Below are positions 10,141-22,197 of a DNA stretch of 64,000 nucleotides, piece after piece. The notes beneath the pieces were generated by a model. It searched no databases. It was not told where the DNA came from and saw only the letters and a list, made by a program, of their open reading frames with translations. The position numbers and the translations under genes are program-made. The stretch spans positions 1-64,000 of the forward strand of contig JAQGDQ010000333.1 in assembly GCA_030141605.1 (NCBI GenBank), read 5' to 3'. Origin of the DNA: Tubiluchus corallicola. Taxonomy: Eukaryota; Priapulida; Priapulimorpha; Priapulimorphida; Tubiluchidae. Position 1 is the first letter of the stretch; every line of letters begins with the position of its first letter.

Positions 10141-12000
10141 CTGTGAAATAAAAAATCCAGTGTTACTTGCTTGTTAGTTCAGTAAAACTGTTCCAACCAG
10201 AGTCAAACTGGTGACAATAAAGTTTAGGGCAGGAATCAGTGCCTGGTCCAAAAAGTTCTGCTTGATGCATAACCTGTTCGGCATGCTCCAACATTGCATC
10301 CAAAGACACATTTTCATGTGAACAAGGCTTTGTACACTGTCACAGTGATGCATGTGTTGGCTTTGCCATACTAAATTGCAGCAAAACGTTCATGCACAAA
10401 CATGAGTTTAAGTCAGCTGCTTAGCCCTAGGAATAATGCTTAGAGACTCCAAATTCTTCTGTTACTTCTTCAACTCTTACCATTTGGACCAGGCTATCTT
10501 TTTCCTCTCATGGCAAAATCTAAAATCTGGCGCAACCAATAAAAGCTGACAGAACTAATTTTTTTCAGGGCCTACGGCATTCACAATTTCATCACAAACC
10601 AAAGTGCAGCGATTGCCTAATGCATTCTGTATGTCCAGTATTCATTCGAGAAACAATAGCAGCATTCAAACATAACCTTGCTGCATTGCGACAGTACGTA
10701 CATGTTGGTTGACAAAACAGGTAGCCTTTGATCACAATTCCGAAAAGACAAGGCGTTTATGAGTTGGTAACAGCCACCCTGTTCTCTTGAAATCCATGGT
10801 CATATTGAAGGGCCCATATCAAAAATTAATTTACCGGATGGGTTTCAGCATTTTGCAAAGTTTTATGGTTTCAAGGCAAAATGAGCAATTTTGTCATTAC
10901 TAGTGATATTATAGGTGCATTTAAGCATCAGATATAGATTTCCTGACTTTGAAAACCCATGTTTAGACATTATCTTGTAGGCACTGATGGCAAAGATATA
11001 GCCCTTATAGGCTAGCAACAGCTATATAGTTGGCTACCTTGAAACGTGTGGCCATATTGGACAAATTTCGAATGACTGAATAATTAAAATTTATCGCCTT
11101 AAGGAACTTTACCAATGCATTGCACGTAAATTTTAAGCTCCTGAATCAAAATGAGCCTTTTTTCAAGATTCTGGTAGATTAAATAGCCATTCACTTCGTC
11201 AAATTGCGGAATTTTTTTGACATAATTAGTATCTTTGGAACGCCCAAATTTCGGTCTAATTTGGGTATGTTGTCCTCTTAACTAAATACTACAACAAAAT
11301 ACCAAAAAACCGTTTTCTGGCAATTTTCTGATTAGACCCTACTATCCCTGTGTTTTTAATTTCATGTCACACGTTTTAAAACTGCCATATCGCCTTTTTC
11401 TAACAGAGACAAATTTACACTAAAACTTGGAATCAGGCGGGGCTTTAGACAGTGCAGTGCTGCACACGTCACCAGCATAACTGGCAAGGCGTGGCTGGCA
11501 TGCTAGTTGAATCACTTCTTTACGCAAGAGTGGTTACTGCTATCAACTGCAATCAACACAAAAAAGTGATGCTGTTACATAGCCATGCATAGCAGATATT
11601 GATAGATACACTCTGTATTTTAAACACACGAAAACATGGGTTTATTCAATAAAAGTTAACAATAAAAAGATGTTTCACTGAACAATGAACTTTTGGTTTA
11701 CTAGAAACAAAACGTTGCTAAAAAGCTGGGCGTGGCGCCTTTGGGCGATTGCAGTAGTAATACTAATTCCTACGTCAGCCTTGGCAAAACCCATAGCTGA
11801 GGCACATGCCTACTCTAACAACAGTTAAAGAACAAGAAAAGGGCGCATGAAGTAGGTTTTAGAAAAATCGTCTTACATTATATTACTTTATAGCAATTCT
11901 ATGCACATACTGTATTCGGATTGCAAGGAATTTTCGTTTGTTTGCATTTTAAATCTCCTGCAATATAGTTATTTAGTAGTTTATCTATGATCAGGCGGGA
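10141..12000. other. Intron, no gene identified
   Basis: About 1.9 kb. On the minus strand, 10200-10340 and 10590-10740 have short open stretches with cysteines that look like a decayed protein (for example NAARLCLNAAIVSRMN), but I recognise no family and find no splice sites. Otherwise nothing. Confidence 0.4.
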
Positions 12001-12002
12001 AA

Positions 12003-12440
12003 ATGTTAATTGTTCGATGCCCAATTACTGGCTGCAATTATGCAACAGAGGACTTGTCGGAGGTTATCTCGAACTCCTACATATACAGTCACACCGCGAA
12101 CAGAGACGCGGCACCACCCGCACATTCTGCTCCAGCTGCGAAAATTGAAAAAGTGAAAAAGCGTACTGTATCTGCCGCTGGTACCGGCGAAGAATGAGCA
12201 TATTTTACCACACATTGACAAGAATATGTAGATGCCACTGGTATCACTGGTAAAGACAGAGTAATTCATACAGACGAACAACAAACAATCTAGCTAAGGA
12301 TAAAACCTCCGAACCATGCAGCAGCTGTGGAAAGCACGGTCATGGAAATGGTTCTGATTTTGAATTACGACAGGACAAATGTCCAGCTTTTGGCAAAACT
12401 TGTACATATTGCAGTCGCAAGAAAACCATTTTGCTCCTGT
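12003..12440 (+). pseudogene. Gypsy gag-like zinc-finger relic
   Basis: The segment from 12003 starts MLIVRCPITGCNYATEDL and has a YSHT near residue 30, the spacing of a C2H2-like finger found at the start of some Gypsy gag proteins. Further down, near 12310-12430, an out-of-frame stretch has Cys-Cys-His clusters resembling a zinc knuckle. Stops separate the pieces. Only the order and cysteine spacing support the call. Confidence 0.5.
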
Positions 12441-13039
12441 ATGAAAATCTGAAAATAAGCCAAAACATGCTGCGCCAGACCAGTGACAAAGGTCATGAAC
12501 AAAGGTCAGTGGGCAAACAGAGCGCTGTGTTCGATACATTGTGTTCACTTACATTCCACGTGCATACAAAAAAGGCCGCTATCCTTGGCGCTGCTATCGT
12601 AAGATTCACTAGTACATCTACAACTGGAAACCAGGCAAATCATATATGTCACCGATACTTCAAACAAATTATACATTAGCTGCGAAGCTTGTATTGCACT
12701 CGGAGTGATCACAGACAGCTTTCCAACTATTGCTGAGGTCTGCAACACGCTAGAGATATCATCATCAAACAGTACTTCAACTGAGACACATGGCACATCC
12801 AACTCCAAACAAAGCAGTAGTGGTTTGACATCTGAGTGCCACTTCCCATGACGACAGCTGCCACTTACACCACCCTCCCGAATGCCATTTTCACCAAGAT
12901 AATTTACCAAAACTGAGACAGTATCTCCTCGAAATTTACAAGCAAGCACGTTCAACTCACGTGAGCACCAACCTCTCCAACTTATAGAAGGGCCCCCTTT
13001 GAAACTCATGGTGAATTCTGATGCCACCCCGGTGGCGTA

Positions 13040-14180
13040 TCACACCCCTGTCCCAGTCGCACTTTCAAGCCCTAAATGCTCATGCCATAAGAGAAACCCA
13101 CCACACCCAGTTACCATTTCTGCAGGCAAGATCTGTACCACCAAACATGAAGAAAACAGTACTTGATGCCTGGAATGGCTACCACAGTATCTCAATCCCT
13201 GCAGAGTACCGCCATCTTACAACATCTCTCCGGCGGGCTGATTCGCTACAAAACAGCCCCTCAGGGTTACATTGCTTCAGGCGATGGTTACTCAAGATGC
13301 TATGACGAGATTGTATCACACGTATCCCATCACACAAAATGTATTGATGACACACTCCTCTGGTCACCCACAATCAAAGAAAGCTTTTTTCAGGCCATAG
13401 AATGGCTCAACATAACGTGGCCGTCATGGCATTACTTTTAATCCTGATAAGTTTGTCTTTGCTGAAGACACAGTTGAATTTGCAGGATTTGAAATCACAC
13501 CCAATAGTGTCCGCCCTTGCCACCTATATCTCCAAGCTATACTGCAATTTTCGACCCCAAAAAACATCACCGAAGTTCCATCGTGGTTCTGCGTAAAAAA
13601 CCAAGTTAGTTGTGCATTCAACATGATTGACCGGATGCTTCCCTTCCGTGCACTCCGGAAACCACAACTGGACGAGAAATTTAATGAATCCAAGGCACTC
13701 ATTGTTTAGGATATAAAAGACGGTGTTCGAATATTCAATAAAATACGGCCGACATGCTTGGCCACTGATTCGTCAAAGTCAGGCATTGGCTTCTGGCTGC
13801 TCCAAAAACACTGCACATGCCCCAAATTAACACCTTTTTGTTGCCTTACTGGGTGGAAAATCACTCTTGTGGGTAGCCGCTTCACCACACCAGCAGAATC
13901 ACGGTATGCCCCAGTTGAAGATGAAGTCCTAGCAGTGGCAGATGCCCTTCAAAAGCTAGGCACTTTGTCCTGGCTTGTACAAACCTGACCATTGCAGTGG
14001 ACCACAAACCATTGATCAAGATCTTCAGCAACAGATCCCTTGATGACATCCCAACCCTCACCTTAGAAATCTGAAGGAAAACACACTTCAGTTCAAATTT
14101 CAGGTCATACATGTCCCTGGAGCAAAACATTGAGCTGTAGATGACATCTCTCGAAACCCTTCTTGCCCTCGCCATGCTGG
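13040..14180 (+). pseudogene. Gypsy reverse transcriptase / RNase H relic
   Basis: Across three frames one can read RT palm and connection motifs: VLDAWNGYHSI near 13163, CIDDTLLW (the YxDD equivalent) near 13340, FVFAEDTVEFAGFEI near 13455, then RNase H CLATDSSKSGIGFW near 13755, AESRYAPVEDEVLAVADAL near 13900, and TIAVDHKPLIKI near 13990. The next stretch resembles the FxxxHVPG linker before integrase. At least six frame changes or stops are needed to follow the reading, so it is long dead. Confidence 0.8.
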
Positions 14181-14439
14181 CGATATGCCCTTGCCCGATG
14201 ACATTGCCATAATTGGACAGGACACTGATATTACCTTACCAAACCTACCTACATTCTTTTCAAAGGGTATACATTGCCAGTAAACACCTTCAGAATCCTT
14301 TGAGACATCCTTAATATGTTCAACTGCAACAAAGCTTGCAAACTTCAAATCAGTGACATGGGATATGGTCCGAGTTGCAACAAGTAACACCACAATGAAC
14401 ATTAAAAGACATCATAGAAAATAACACTCCAGAAGCACC

Positions 14440-15112
14440 TCAGGAGTTCCCAGCTCCAATAAGTGAGTATTACCAGTTCAGGGAACACCTCTACACCATC
14501 GATGGTGTTATTCTTTATAAAGAGCGCATTGTTATTCCTCCATGCCTACATGACAATGCGCTTTCATCACTTCATGTAACACACCAAGGGGTCTCATCTA
14601 TGATTTCTCGTGCAAAACCATCAGTTTTCTGGCCAAGCATAACGACAGCCATATCGGCACTTCAAAGTCATTGCCACAAATGCAACCGTATTGCACGCTC
14701 ACAACCTGCGGCACCCCCGTTTTGCTAGTGTGCCCATTTCAGTGTATCTGTGGTGACTTCCTTCATTACAAGGGCATCTACTACCTTGTTGTAGGTGACC
14801 GTTATTCCGATTGTCGAACGTTCTCCAATTGGGGCCACTGGTCTCATTGCCTGCCTCCACCGAGTTTTTGTCACGGCATTGCTGAAGAACTGGACTCAGA
14901 TGGTGGCCTTTCCCCCCACAGCAATTGTAGAGCCGAATTAGGTGTTAAGACTGTTAAGCGCATGATTATGAGTAATAGCGGCTCCCAGGGAGACTTGAAT
15001 ACACACTTGTTTCAAAGAGCAATCCTGCAGTACAGAAACTGCCCAGACAGAGATACCAAGCTCTCACCTGCCCAGTGTCTGTTTGGCCACCCATTATAGG
15101 ATTTCATCCCTA
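14440..15112 (+). pseudogene. Gypsy integrase relic
   Basis: An H-H-C-C zinc-binding segment (HVTHQG... CHKCNRIARSQP) lies at about 14570-14700, followed by the catalytic core in the frame open from 14671. ICGDFLHYKG supplies the first Asp, ELDSDGG the second, and NCRAELGVKTVKRMI the Glu of the DDE triad. The frame ends at a TAG at about 15097, shortly before the LINE insertion. The C-terminal part resumes at about 16690. Confidence 0.8.
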
Positions 15113-15172
15113 TAATAAGCGGTCACTACCAACCTCATCCTACTAAACGGACTCCACACTCTCTGCGAAAGG

Positions 15173-16665
15173 GCATACCCTGAAGCACAATGCGGTTTCA
15201 GGGCAGAGAGATCCACTGTCGACATGATATTCTCTCTAAGAAAACTCCAAGAAAAATGCTGCAAACAACAACAGCCCCTGTTTATAGCATTGCTTTACCT
15301 GACCAAAGCATTTGATTTGGTTAACAGATTTAGGCCTGTTTACACTCTTGCAGAGAATTGAATGGCCCCAAAAGCTACTGAGATTGATTACTTTCTTCCA
15401 CGAGGAAATGAAATGTACTGTTCAGTGCGACGGCTCCTCCTCAAACCCATTCCCAATGAAAAGCGGAGTTAAACAATGATGTGTCCTCGCCCCAACCCTC
15501 TTTGCTATCTTGTTCTCTCTGCTACTGTGCTAAGCATTCAAAGAAACTGAAGAGGGAGTCTATCTACACACCCGAAGTGATGGCAGCCTGTGCAACCTCT
15601 CTCGCCTCCGAGCAAAGTCACAGGTTTGCAAAGTTCTCATTCGAGAAATACTGTTCGCAGATGATGCCGCACTGACAGCTCACACTGAAGCCGGCCTCCA
15701 AGGCCTCATTGATACCTTTGCCCATGCCTGCATTGAGTTTGGCCTCACAATCAGCATCCGAAAGACCAATGTGCTTGGCCAAGATGCTTCCCCAGCCCCT
15801 CACATCTTCATCCCCGATGTGATGGAAGACTTCACCTATCTTGATTCCGTTATTTCCAGCAGTCTTAGTCTGGCCACAAAACTGAACTCTAGAATCATCA
15901 ACGATGGCCCGCTTAACAAAGAGGGTGTGGGAAAACAAATGCTGACCATGAAGACAAAGCCCAAAGTGTACCGAACCTGTGTACTGAGCACACTGTTATA
16001 TCGGAACAAGAGCTGGACTCAGTATAGCCATCAAGAACGCAGGCTCAATGCTTTCCACCAATGCTGCCTCAGAAAAATCCTGGGCATCTCATGGCAGGAG
16101 CACATAACCAATAAGGATCTGCTAGCAAGAACTGGGAATCCTTAGCATGTATGTCATACTTTCCAACAGACGTCTGCGCTAGTTAAGCCATGATTCCCGC
16201 ATACAGGACGGCAGATTGCCCAAGGACATTCTGTACGACGAGCTCGCCACTGGCTCCAGACCCACTGGGAGGCCACTGCTGCCTTACAAAGGTGTATATA
16301 AACGGGACCTCAAGGCAGGCGGCATTACACCAGCAAATTACGAGGTGCTTGCAGTAGATCGAAGCAACAGGAAATCTGCTATCAGGACAGCCATCAACAG
16401 AGTGCAGAAAACGAAGGAGAAGAAATAAAAGGATAAAAGGACTCGCAGGCATCAGAAAGATGCCCTACCTCACCCGGATGAAACAGCCTTCCAACCAGTA
16501 GCCTGAAGTGCCGTTCAAGGATCGGACTGTTCAGCCACAGTCGACACTGCAGCTCCATCAATGTGATCGATAACTGACTCTCTTGGCGCACACTCCATTG
16601 TCTTCCGAGACAGGATGCCAATTTTTCAGACCAACCTCATAATACTTAGCAGGAATCACTACTAG
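15173..16665 (+). mobile_element. 5'-truncated LINE nested in Gypsy element
   Basis: The sequence switches from Gypsy integrase to a non-LTR reverse transcriptase near 15173 (AYPEAQCGFRAERSTVDM). It then shows LYLTKAFDLVN, LFADDAALTAHTEAGLQ near 15655, an RT thumb region, TLLYRNKSWTQYSHQERRL near 16000, and a terminal Cys/His finger (KCRSRIGLFSHSRHC) near 16509-16554. The endonuclease is absent, consistent with 5' truncation during target-primed reverse transcription. Stops at about 15477, 15532 and 16143 inactivate it. Gypsy sequence resumes at about 16690 exactly where the integrase tail should continue. Confidence 0.8.
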
Positions 16666-16679
16666 CTTGAGAAGAAGCC

Positions 16680-17345
16680 TTGCATAACAGACACATGAAC
16701 GCATCGGAAAGGTGGACTGAACACACAAAATGCCTACCCCCACTAGTTATTGGTGACAAGGTACGTTTACAAAATCAGACCGAAGATCATCCTACTAAAT
16801 GGGACAAGACTGGTATAGTCACTGAAATCCGTCAGTATGACCAATATGTCATCAAGGTGGATGGCTTGAGCCAAGTAACACTTCACAATAGACATTTTGT
16901 TCGGAAATATAAATCAATTCATCCACCACATCCCAGTATCTCTACTGATCCTGACCTTGCTTACAAGGACAGATGCTCACCAGTTAAGAAACCTGTAATA
17001 GCAGCCACTCTGCCACCTAAAATAAATCAAAGCTCCAATACCTCAACCTTACAGTCACCCAAAGACACGGGTTTCAAACAAACAGACAAGCCTGTTGGGC
17101 CAGAGGACCCTTCCCCCAACATCAGCACATCTTCACACATGCCACTAACAACCATACTAGATAATTCCTAACCGGTTGATAAGTCCATTGACTCCCCTTC
17201 AACTGCATCAGCTCCACCCAACCCAGTCACACCACTACGCTGTTCAACTCTGCAGAGGACAACTCCTCAGTGGCACAAACACTTTGATATGCCTGGCAAT
17301 TTGGTCAGTTATCAGTCTTCGACGTATACTACCTCCACCCAAGAC
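16680..17345 (+). pseudogene. Gypsy integrase C-terminal tail
   Basis: The frame open from 16680 begins MNASERWTEHTKCLPPLVIGD and continues with GDKVRLQNQ, WDKTGIVTEI and YVIKVDG, the typical post-core integrase (SH3-like) region of Gypsy elements. It ends in a Pro/Ser-rich tail with a TAA near 17170. A further stretch LRCSTLQRTTPQWHKHFDM near 17235-17290 resembles the usual Arg-rich end of the polyprotein. It is separated from the core by the nested LINE. Confidence 0.7.
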
Positions 17346-17609
17346 TTAGGAGGGAATAAAGGATCTCGGAGATTTCAGCATGTGAAGGTACCCGTATTGC
17401 TGTTGGCCAAAAGGCAATTTTTAACACATTTAGCAATAAGAACTTAATACGGATCAAGCAGACGCTGCAATATCTTAAATAAACAATTTTGATTGATTCA
17501 GCAAAAACTTCCATAGTTATTTAAAGATACAGTAATTTATAATTTTACTTAATTAACAACATGCATGCTACGAATGCTCTGACTGTTCTTTCAAACTTTA
17601 CTCACTTGA

Positions 17610-18244
17610 CAGGAAAATCACGAAGATTAACCATGAACTAGATGAAATAAAAACATCTCAGGTAGCCATATCTGATATGTTTGATCATTGCAAAAAAGAA
17701 CTTGACATGGCAAAAACAGGAAATTAAGATCTTATCAACAGAGAATAAATCACTTAAAGATACGGTGCATGACCTACAAAAGCAACTTGAAAACAATGCT
17801 GACGAGTTGGACAAACTAAATTCGTACTCCTGTAGGGACTGTTTAGAAATTTCTGGAATTCCAGTCATTCTAAGTGAAAAAACTGATGAAATTGTGCTGA
17901 ATGTAGCCCGCAAAATGGGAATTCCCCTTGATCAGAATGACATCAGTACCTCGCATAGAATGCGTACACCAAACAAGGGACATCCAAGAATAATTGTAAA
18001 GTTAGTGCATCGTAGGAAAAAAGATGACTTTTATAATGAACGGAGAAATGCTGGTAACACAAATGAACTCGATTACTCCAGATACACAAGCAACAAAATT
18101 TACGTAAATGAGTCGCTTTCACCAAAAGGACGAGATCTCTTTCGAAAGTGTCACATTTTCCAAAAAGAACATAACTTCGCACACTTGTGGACTAAGAATG
18201 GAAGGATCTTAGAGAAACAAACAATAGCCAAAAGCTTCCTATAG
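17610..18244 (+). pseudogene. LINE family A ORF1 (coiled coil plus RRM-like)
   Basis: Reading starts upstream (KITKINHELDEIKTSQ at about 17620) and, after a one-base shift, continues in the frame open from 17681. It gives a heptad-rich coiled coil (NKSLKDTVHDLQKQLENNAD), then a domain with LEISGIPV, NDISTSHRM, RIIVKLVHRRKKDDFYNERR and IYVNESLSPKGRDLF, ending WTKNGRILEKQ. This order (coiled coil, RRM-like, C-terminal domain) is typical of LINE ORF1 RNA-binding proteins that trimerise and coat the element RNA. Confidence 0.75.
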
Positions 18245-18338
18245 ATAATATGGCTGACTTGGACAAGATTTGAATTTAATTCTGTATTCTTTATAAACAG
18301 TTGAGTAACTTTACTTATTTTCTTTTTTTATATAACTT

Positions 18339-19728
18339 ATGGCAAACTTTCCGTGTTCTGTATGTTTACATACCTGTAAGCTACGTCAAAATTGCATTCA
18401 AAGCAATATATGTGAAAACTGGTGCCACTTGAAGTGCACCTTTTTAACTTTAAATGAATTTCTTCTTTTGGCAACAAGTGATGAACCCTTTTCTTGCTTA
18501 CCATGTATAAATAATTTGCTTCCATTCCATACTTGTGATAATGATGACCTACAAGAGGTTTTACATTACAATGCATATCCTCTCGATAGCACTCTGCTTA
18601 ACTTGTCTGTACTTACTACACCTTTTAGTACAGATGAACTTGATCCTGATCTATATCTTCCACAAAATGCTAGTAAGTACTATAAATTAATCTCACTTTC
18701 TCAAAACAATAACTTAAAACCTAACGGCAATGACCTCTTTTTTATTCATTTAAATACGGCAAGTTTGCAAAAACATTTTCAAGAGGACCTTGACGTCATA
18801 GACCATCAACACCCACACTTGATTGCAATATCTGAGACAAGAATCAACAATTTTACCCCATTTTTTCATCACATTCCAAATTATGAATTTGTTAACGTAA
18901 ACTATCGTACTGCAGCAGGTGGAGTAGGTTTATATATACACAAATCAATTGAATTTACTGTTACAAATAAGTTCAGTATTTGTTGTGAGAAAGTGAGACA
19001 ATACTTTACCTTCAATGACTAGTAAAATTCATGTTGAATACATTTTCATTGAAATAAAAACCCCAAATAACAAAGCTACAATAATTTTTGGCCTGATATA
19101 CAGACACGCAAATCACTCCATAAATCACTTTAATGAAGAAATGGATAAACTAATTAAACTAATTAATTCTACTGGTAACACAGCTTACATATGTGGCGAT
19201 ATAAATATAAACTTGCTGCAGTATAGTGAAAATGCTTCTATTTCAAATTACCTCAACAAGCTATACGAAAACCGTTTCTTCCCAGCAATCACGCAACCTA
19301 CGCTCATGACCACTCATTCACAAACTCTTATCGCCCATATATATATATATACCAATAATCTGCAACATCCACTCACTACAGGCATTGTCACGTACGAAGT
19401 TGCAGACCACTTACCAATTTTTGCATTAACTAACTCATCATATTTTAAAAAAGCTCAAAACAATGTAGACATCCGAGACACTAAACAGTTTAATTCCAAA
19501 TATTTCTGTAATGATCTGAAAGAAGCTTTGTCCAATATCCCCAGTTCTGAAACTGATGACATTGACACTGCACTTGAATATTTCATTGATGTTTTCTCTC
19601 TCATTTTGGATCATCATGCCCCAACTCGCACACTAACAAGAAGAGAGTCAAAGACATTTCGCAAACCCTGGGTCACTCCTGGCATCTTAAAATCAATTCA
19701 AAAAAGTTGTTTATATAAAAAAACATAA
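18339..19728 (+). pseudogene. LINE family A ORF2: PHD-like finger and APE endonuclease
   Basis: The ATG at 18339 gives a Cys/His cluster (CSVCLHTC, CENWCHLKC, FSCLPC) like a PHD finger at the N-terminus. Then comes an APE-type endonuclease with FIHLNTASL, LIAISETRI (metal-binding Glu), GGVGLYI, AYICGDININ (Asp-x-Asn) and VADHLPIF (terminal Asp-His). A frameshift near 19016 separates the two halves, and a TAA at about 19726 ends the frame in the linker before the RT. The endonuclease would nick the target DNA to prime reverse transcription. Confidence 0.85.
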
Positions 19729-19779
19729 ACTATCAAGCTCTGTATACAAAAGGAACTACTATAAAACTTACTCAAACAA

Positions 19780-21672
19780 GCTCAATCTTATAAAGTCCTC
19801 ATCAAAAAAGAAATACTATGATAATTTATTCCAACTATACAAAAACAACATGAGAAAAACATGGAGAACTATTGGAAGTGCTTTAAAACTGAAAGATAAA
19901 AAGCATACCATTCCTTCACAACTTAAAGTGAATGGCAAAAGCTATACTGATTCTACGTCCAATCGGTTGGCTCCAATATGGCTAAAAACATACCATCCGC
20001 TTCTACTGATTTTCCAAGCTACTTACCGCCCCCAAACTGTAATTCTGTCTTCCTTGATCCCGTAACTACTGAAGAAATCAAATGTGCCTTAGTTAAACTC
20101 AAACTAATAAATCCCCTGGACCTGATAATAATCCAACCAAATTTTATAAACTAGCATCCGAGGTAATTGTTCCAATCCTAAGCAAACTAATAAATAACTC
20201 CTTAAGTCATGAAATCTTTCCTAGTTGCCTAAAAATAGCCAAAGTCACTCCTATCTATAAATCTGAATCTCCACTTAACCAATCCAACTATCGACCAATT
20301 TCAAATCTATCCCCTCATCTCAAAATTTTTTGAAAATGTAATCTGGAAACGCTTAAATACTTTTCTCGACACAAACAATATTTTATCAAAATTCCAATTT
20401 GGATTTAGAAAATCCTTCTCTACAGCCCTAGCTACTGCTGAATTTACGGAAAACTTGCTGCACTGCCTGGACAAAAACTCTGTCACCTGTGCTATATTTT
20501 TAGACCTTTCGAAAGCCTTCGACACAGTTCAGCACCATATCTTACTTCAGGAACTTCAAAACTATGGCATAAGAGGCACAGCCCTGAGTCTCATCAAATC
20601 ATACCTCGACAACCGCCAGCAGTTCACTTGCGTTTAGCAAACCCACTCAAGTCAACTCCCAGTGACATGTGGCATTCCGCACGGGTCTGTTCTTGGCCCT
20701 CTGTTATTCCTCACCTACATTAACGACTTGCCTCTTTGTTCTAACTTAAACACTCGACTCTTCGCCGACGACACGTTTCTTTCTATCAGACACCAATTTA
20801 CAATCTCTCCAAAATCGAACTAATTCTGAATTATTAAAAGTTAATAATTGGATGTTAGCCAACAGCCTGTCAGTAAATTTAACAAAAACCAAGTACATGT
20901 TAATTGAAAGGAACATGTCACAAAATGAGAAATTGGTGTTTAATTTAAAAATAGGTAAGCATGATTTAGTTGAAACAAAATGCATTAAGTACCTTGAGCT
21001 TCAAATTGATAGTAATATAAAATGGAAAACTCATAGTAATACTATAACAACAAAACTAAGTAAGACTGCAGGTATATTTGCAAAACTACATCACTTTATT
21101 AATATGCCAATCCTCATAATGATATAATATGCTTTAGTGTATCCATACTTACAGTACTGTGTGCTGTGCTGGGGAAAAACTAAGCAATATATACTAAAAC
21201 CACTTACAACCTTACAAAACAAAATTGTTAAATTAATTACATTCTCTCATTACAAAGCACATGCTACACCTTCGTATAAAAAGTTAGATATACTAAAAGT
21301 TTGCGATATATACAGTTTGGATATATGTACAAGTACAAAACAGGCACTTTGCCAGGTATATATAAGAACTATTTTTTAAAAATAAACGAAGTCAATTCAT
21401 ACTCCACGAGATCCTCAAAAAAAGGTTTCTACTTTCAAAATAAGTTCAAGACTCAATATGGCTTGAATTCTCTACACCATAATGGTGTCAAACTTTTTAA
21501 TAGTCTCGCTCATGAAATCTTAGGTTGCCAAACATTGCACACTGCAGTTAAAAAATTTTGCCTCTATTTAATCGGCACTATTCAGTTAATTAATGGATTT
21601 GGGCAAAAAATTGTATTCTTAGCTTCGAATTTATCTCTTAGTTATCTTTCGGTTCGACATCTATTTCACTGA
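19780..21672 (+). pseudogene. LINE family A ORF2: reverse transcriptase and C-terminus
   Basis: Fragments in changing frames give ISNLSPHLKIF-type fingers, FGFRKSFSTALATAEF, FLDLSKAFDTVQHHIL, CGIPHGSVLGPLLFL, and the catalytic LFADDT near 20760. A thumb region follows (KCIKYLELQIDSNIKW), then YPYLQYCVLCWGKTK and, near the end, YSTRSSKKGFYFQNKF and NSLHHNGVKLFNSLAHEI. These are the standard RT blocks and terminal domain of Jockey/CR1-type elements. Stops at about 20065, 20637 and 21127 plus several indels abolish the protein. Confidence 0.82.
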
Positions 21673-22197
21673 ATATTCACATAATCTAGAAAAAAAGATT
21701 CAGCATTATCCTTATTGTTTATCGCCGACCCACTTTCATCATTTTTACTAGAGCTATAACTTGTTCAATGTATCCGCAGTTGACATACTTCGATATTGTT
21801 TTAGTTTTTTTATATTGTTTCTTATGTTGGGTTAAGTTCTTGATTTATATGTAATCATTAGTTTTGTTTTTGATGAGTTTAAATTTTCTGTTTTGTTTGC
21901 TAATTTAAATCTTGCCTCTTCTCATAGCCAAACTTATTTACTGTTTCTAAATTTAAACTTATTCGAACTCGTTGCCTCATTTATTTTTTTATTTTGTTAA
22001 GTTGCTGATTATTTTCATTTGTACAAACCTTACTTGACAGGTCACTTAATTTTTTTCAGTTTGGATAGGGGTGGTTGACTTGGTGACCCTTGGTCTTTTC
22101 GCCACCCCGTCTCTTTTCCGTCTTTATTTTAGTTTTTACCTTTTGTATATGTTTATTTTGTAACATTCAGAGACAAATAAATTTTTACTTACTTATC

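Larger units (their letters stand above)
12003..17350 (+). mobile_element. Degenerate Gypsy-type LTR retrotransposon (interrupted)
   Basis: Plus-strand relics appear in canonical Gypsy order. They are: a CPITGCNYATEDL zinc-finger-like gag start (12003), a zinc-knuckle-like cluster near 12310-12430 (CSSCGKHGH and CTYCSRKN), a reverse transcriptase with a CIDDTLLW active-site box near 13340, RNase H with a CLATDSSKSGIGFW box near 13755, and integrase from about 14440. An integrase C-terminal tail follows at 16690-17350. Numerous stops and frameshifts break every domain. A LINE interrupts integrase and tail at about 15173-16665. I could not find paired LTRs or a target duplication, so the outer limits are approximate. 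Confidence 0.8.
17575..22197 (+). mobile_element. Near full-length APE-type LINE (Jockey/CR1-like), family A
   Basis: Plus-strand non-LTR retrotransposon with a coiled-coil ORF1 (about 17600-18244) and a second ORF encoding an N-terminal PHD-like finger, an APE endonuclease, a reverse transcriptase and a C-terminal domain (18339-21672). A 3' UTR of about 500 bp ends in AAATAAATTTTTACTTACTTATC, like many Jockey-group tails. It sits just after the Gypsy relic. Several frameshifts and stops (about 19016, 19728, 20065, 20637 and 21127) make it inactive. A minus-strand relic at 39.8-40.8 kb has closely similar RT motifs (FQFGFxKSFSxALATA) and looks like the same family. Confidence 0.88.

Noticed and set aside
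10200-10740. Minus-strand Cys-containing coding-like stretches
   Set aside because: No family recognised, several stops, and no splice sites; not strong enough to call.
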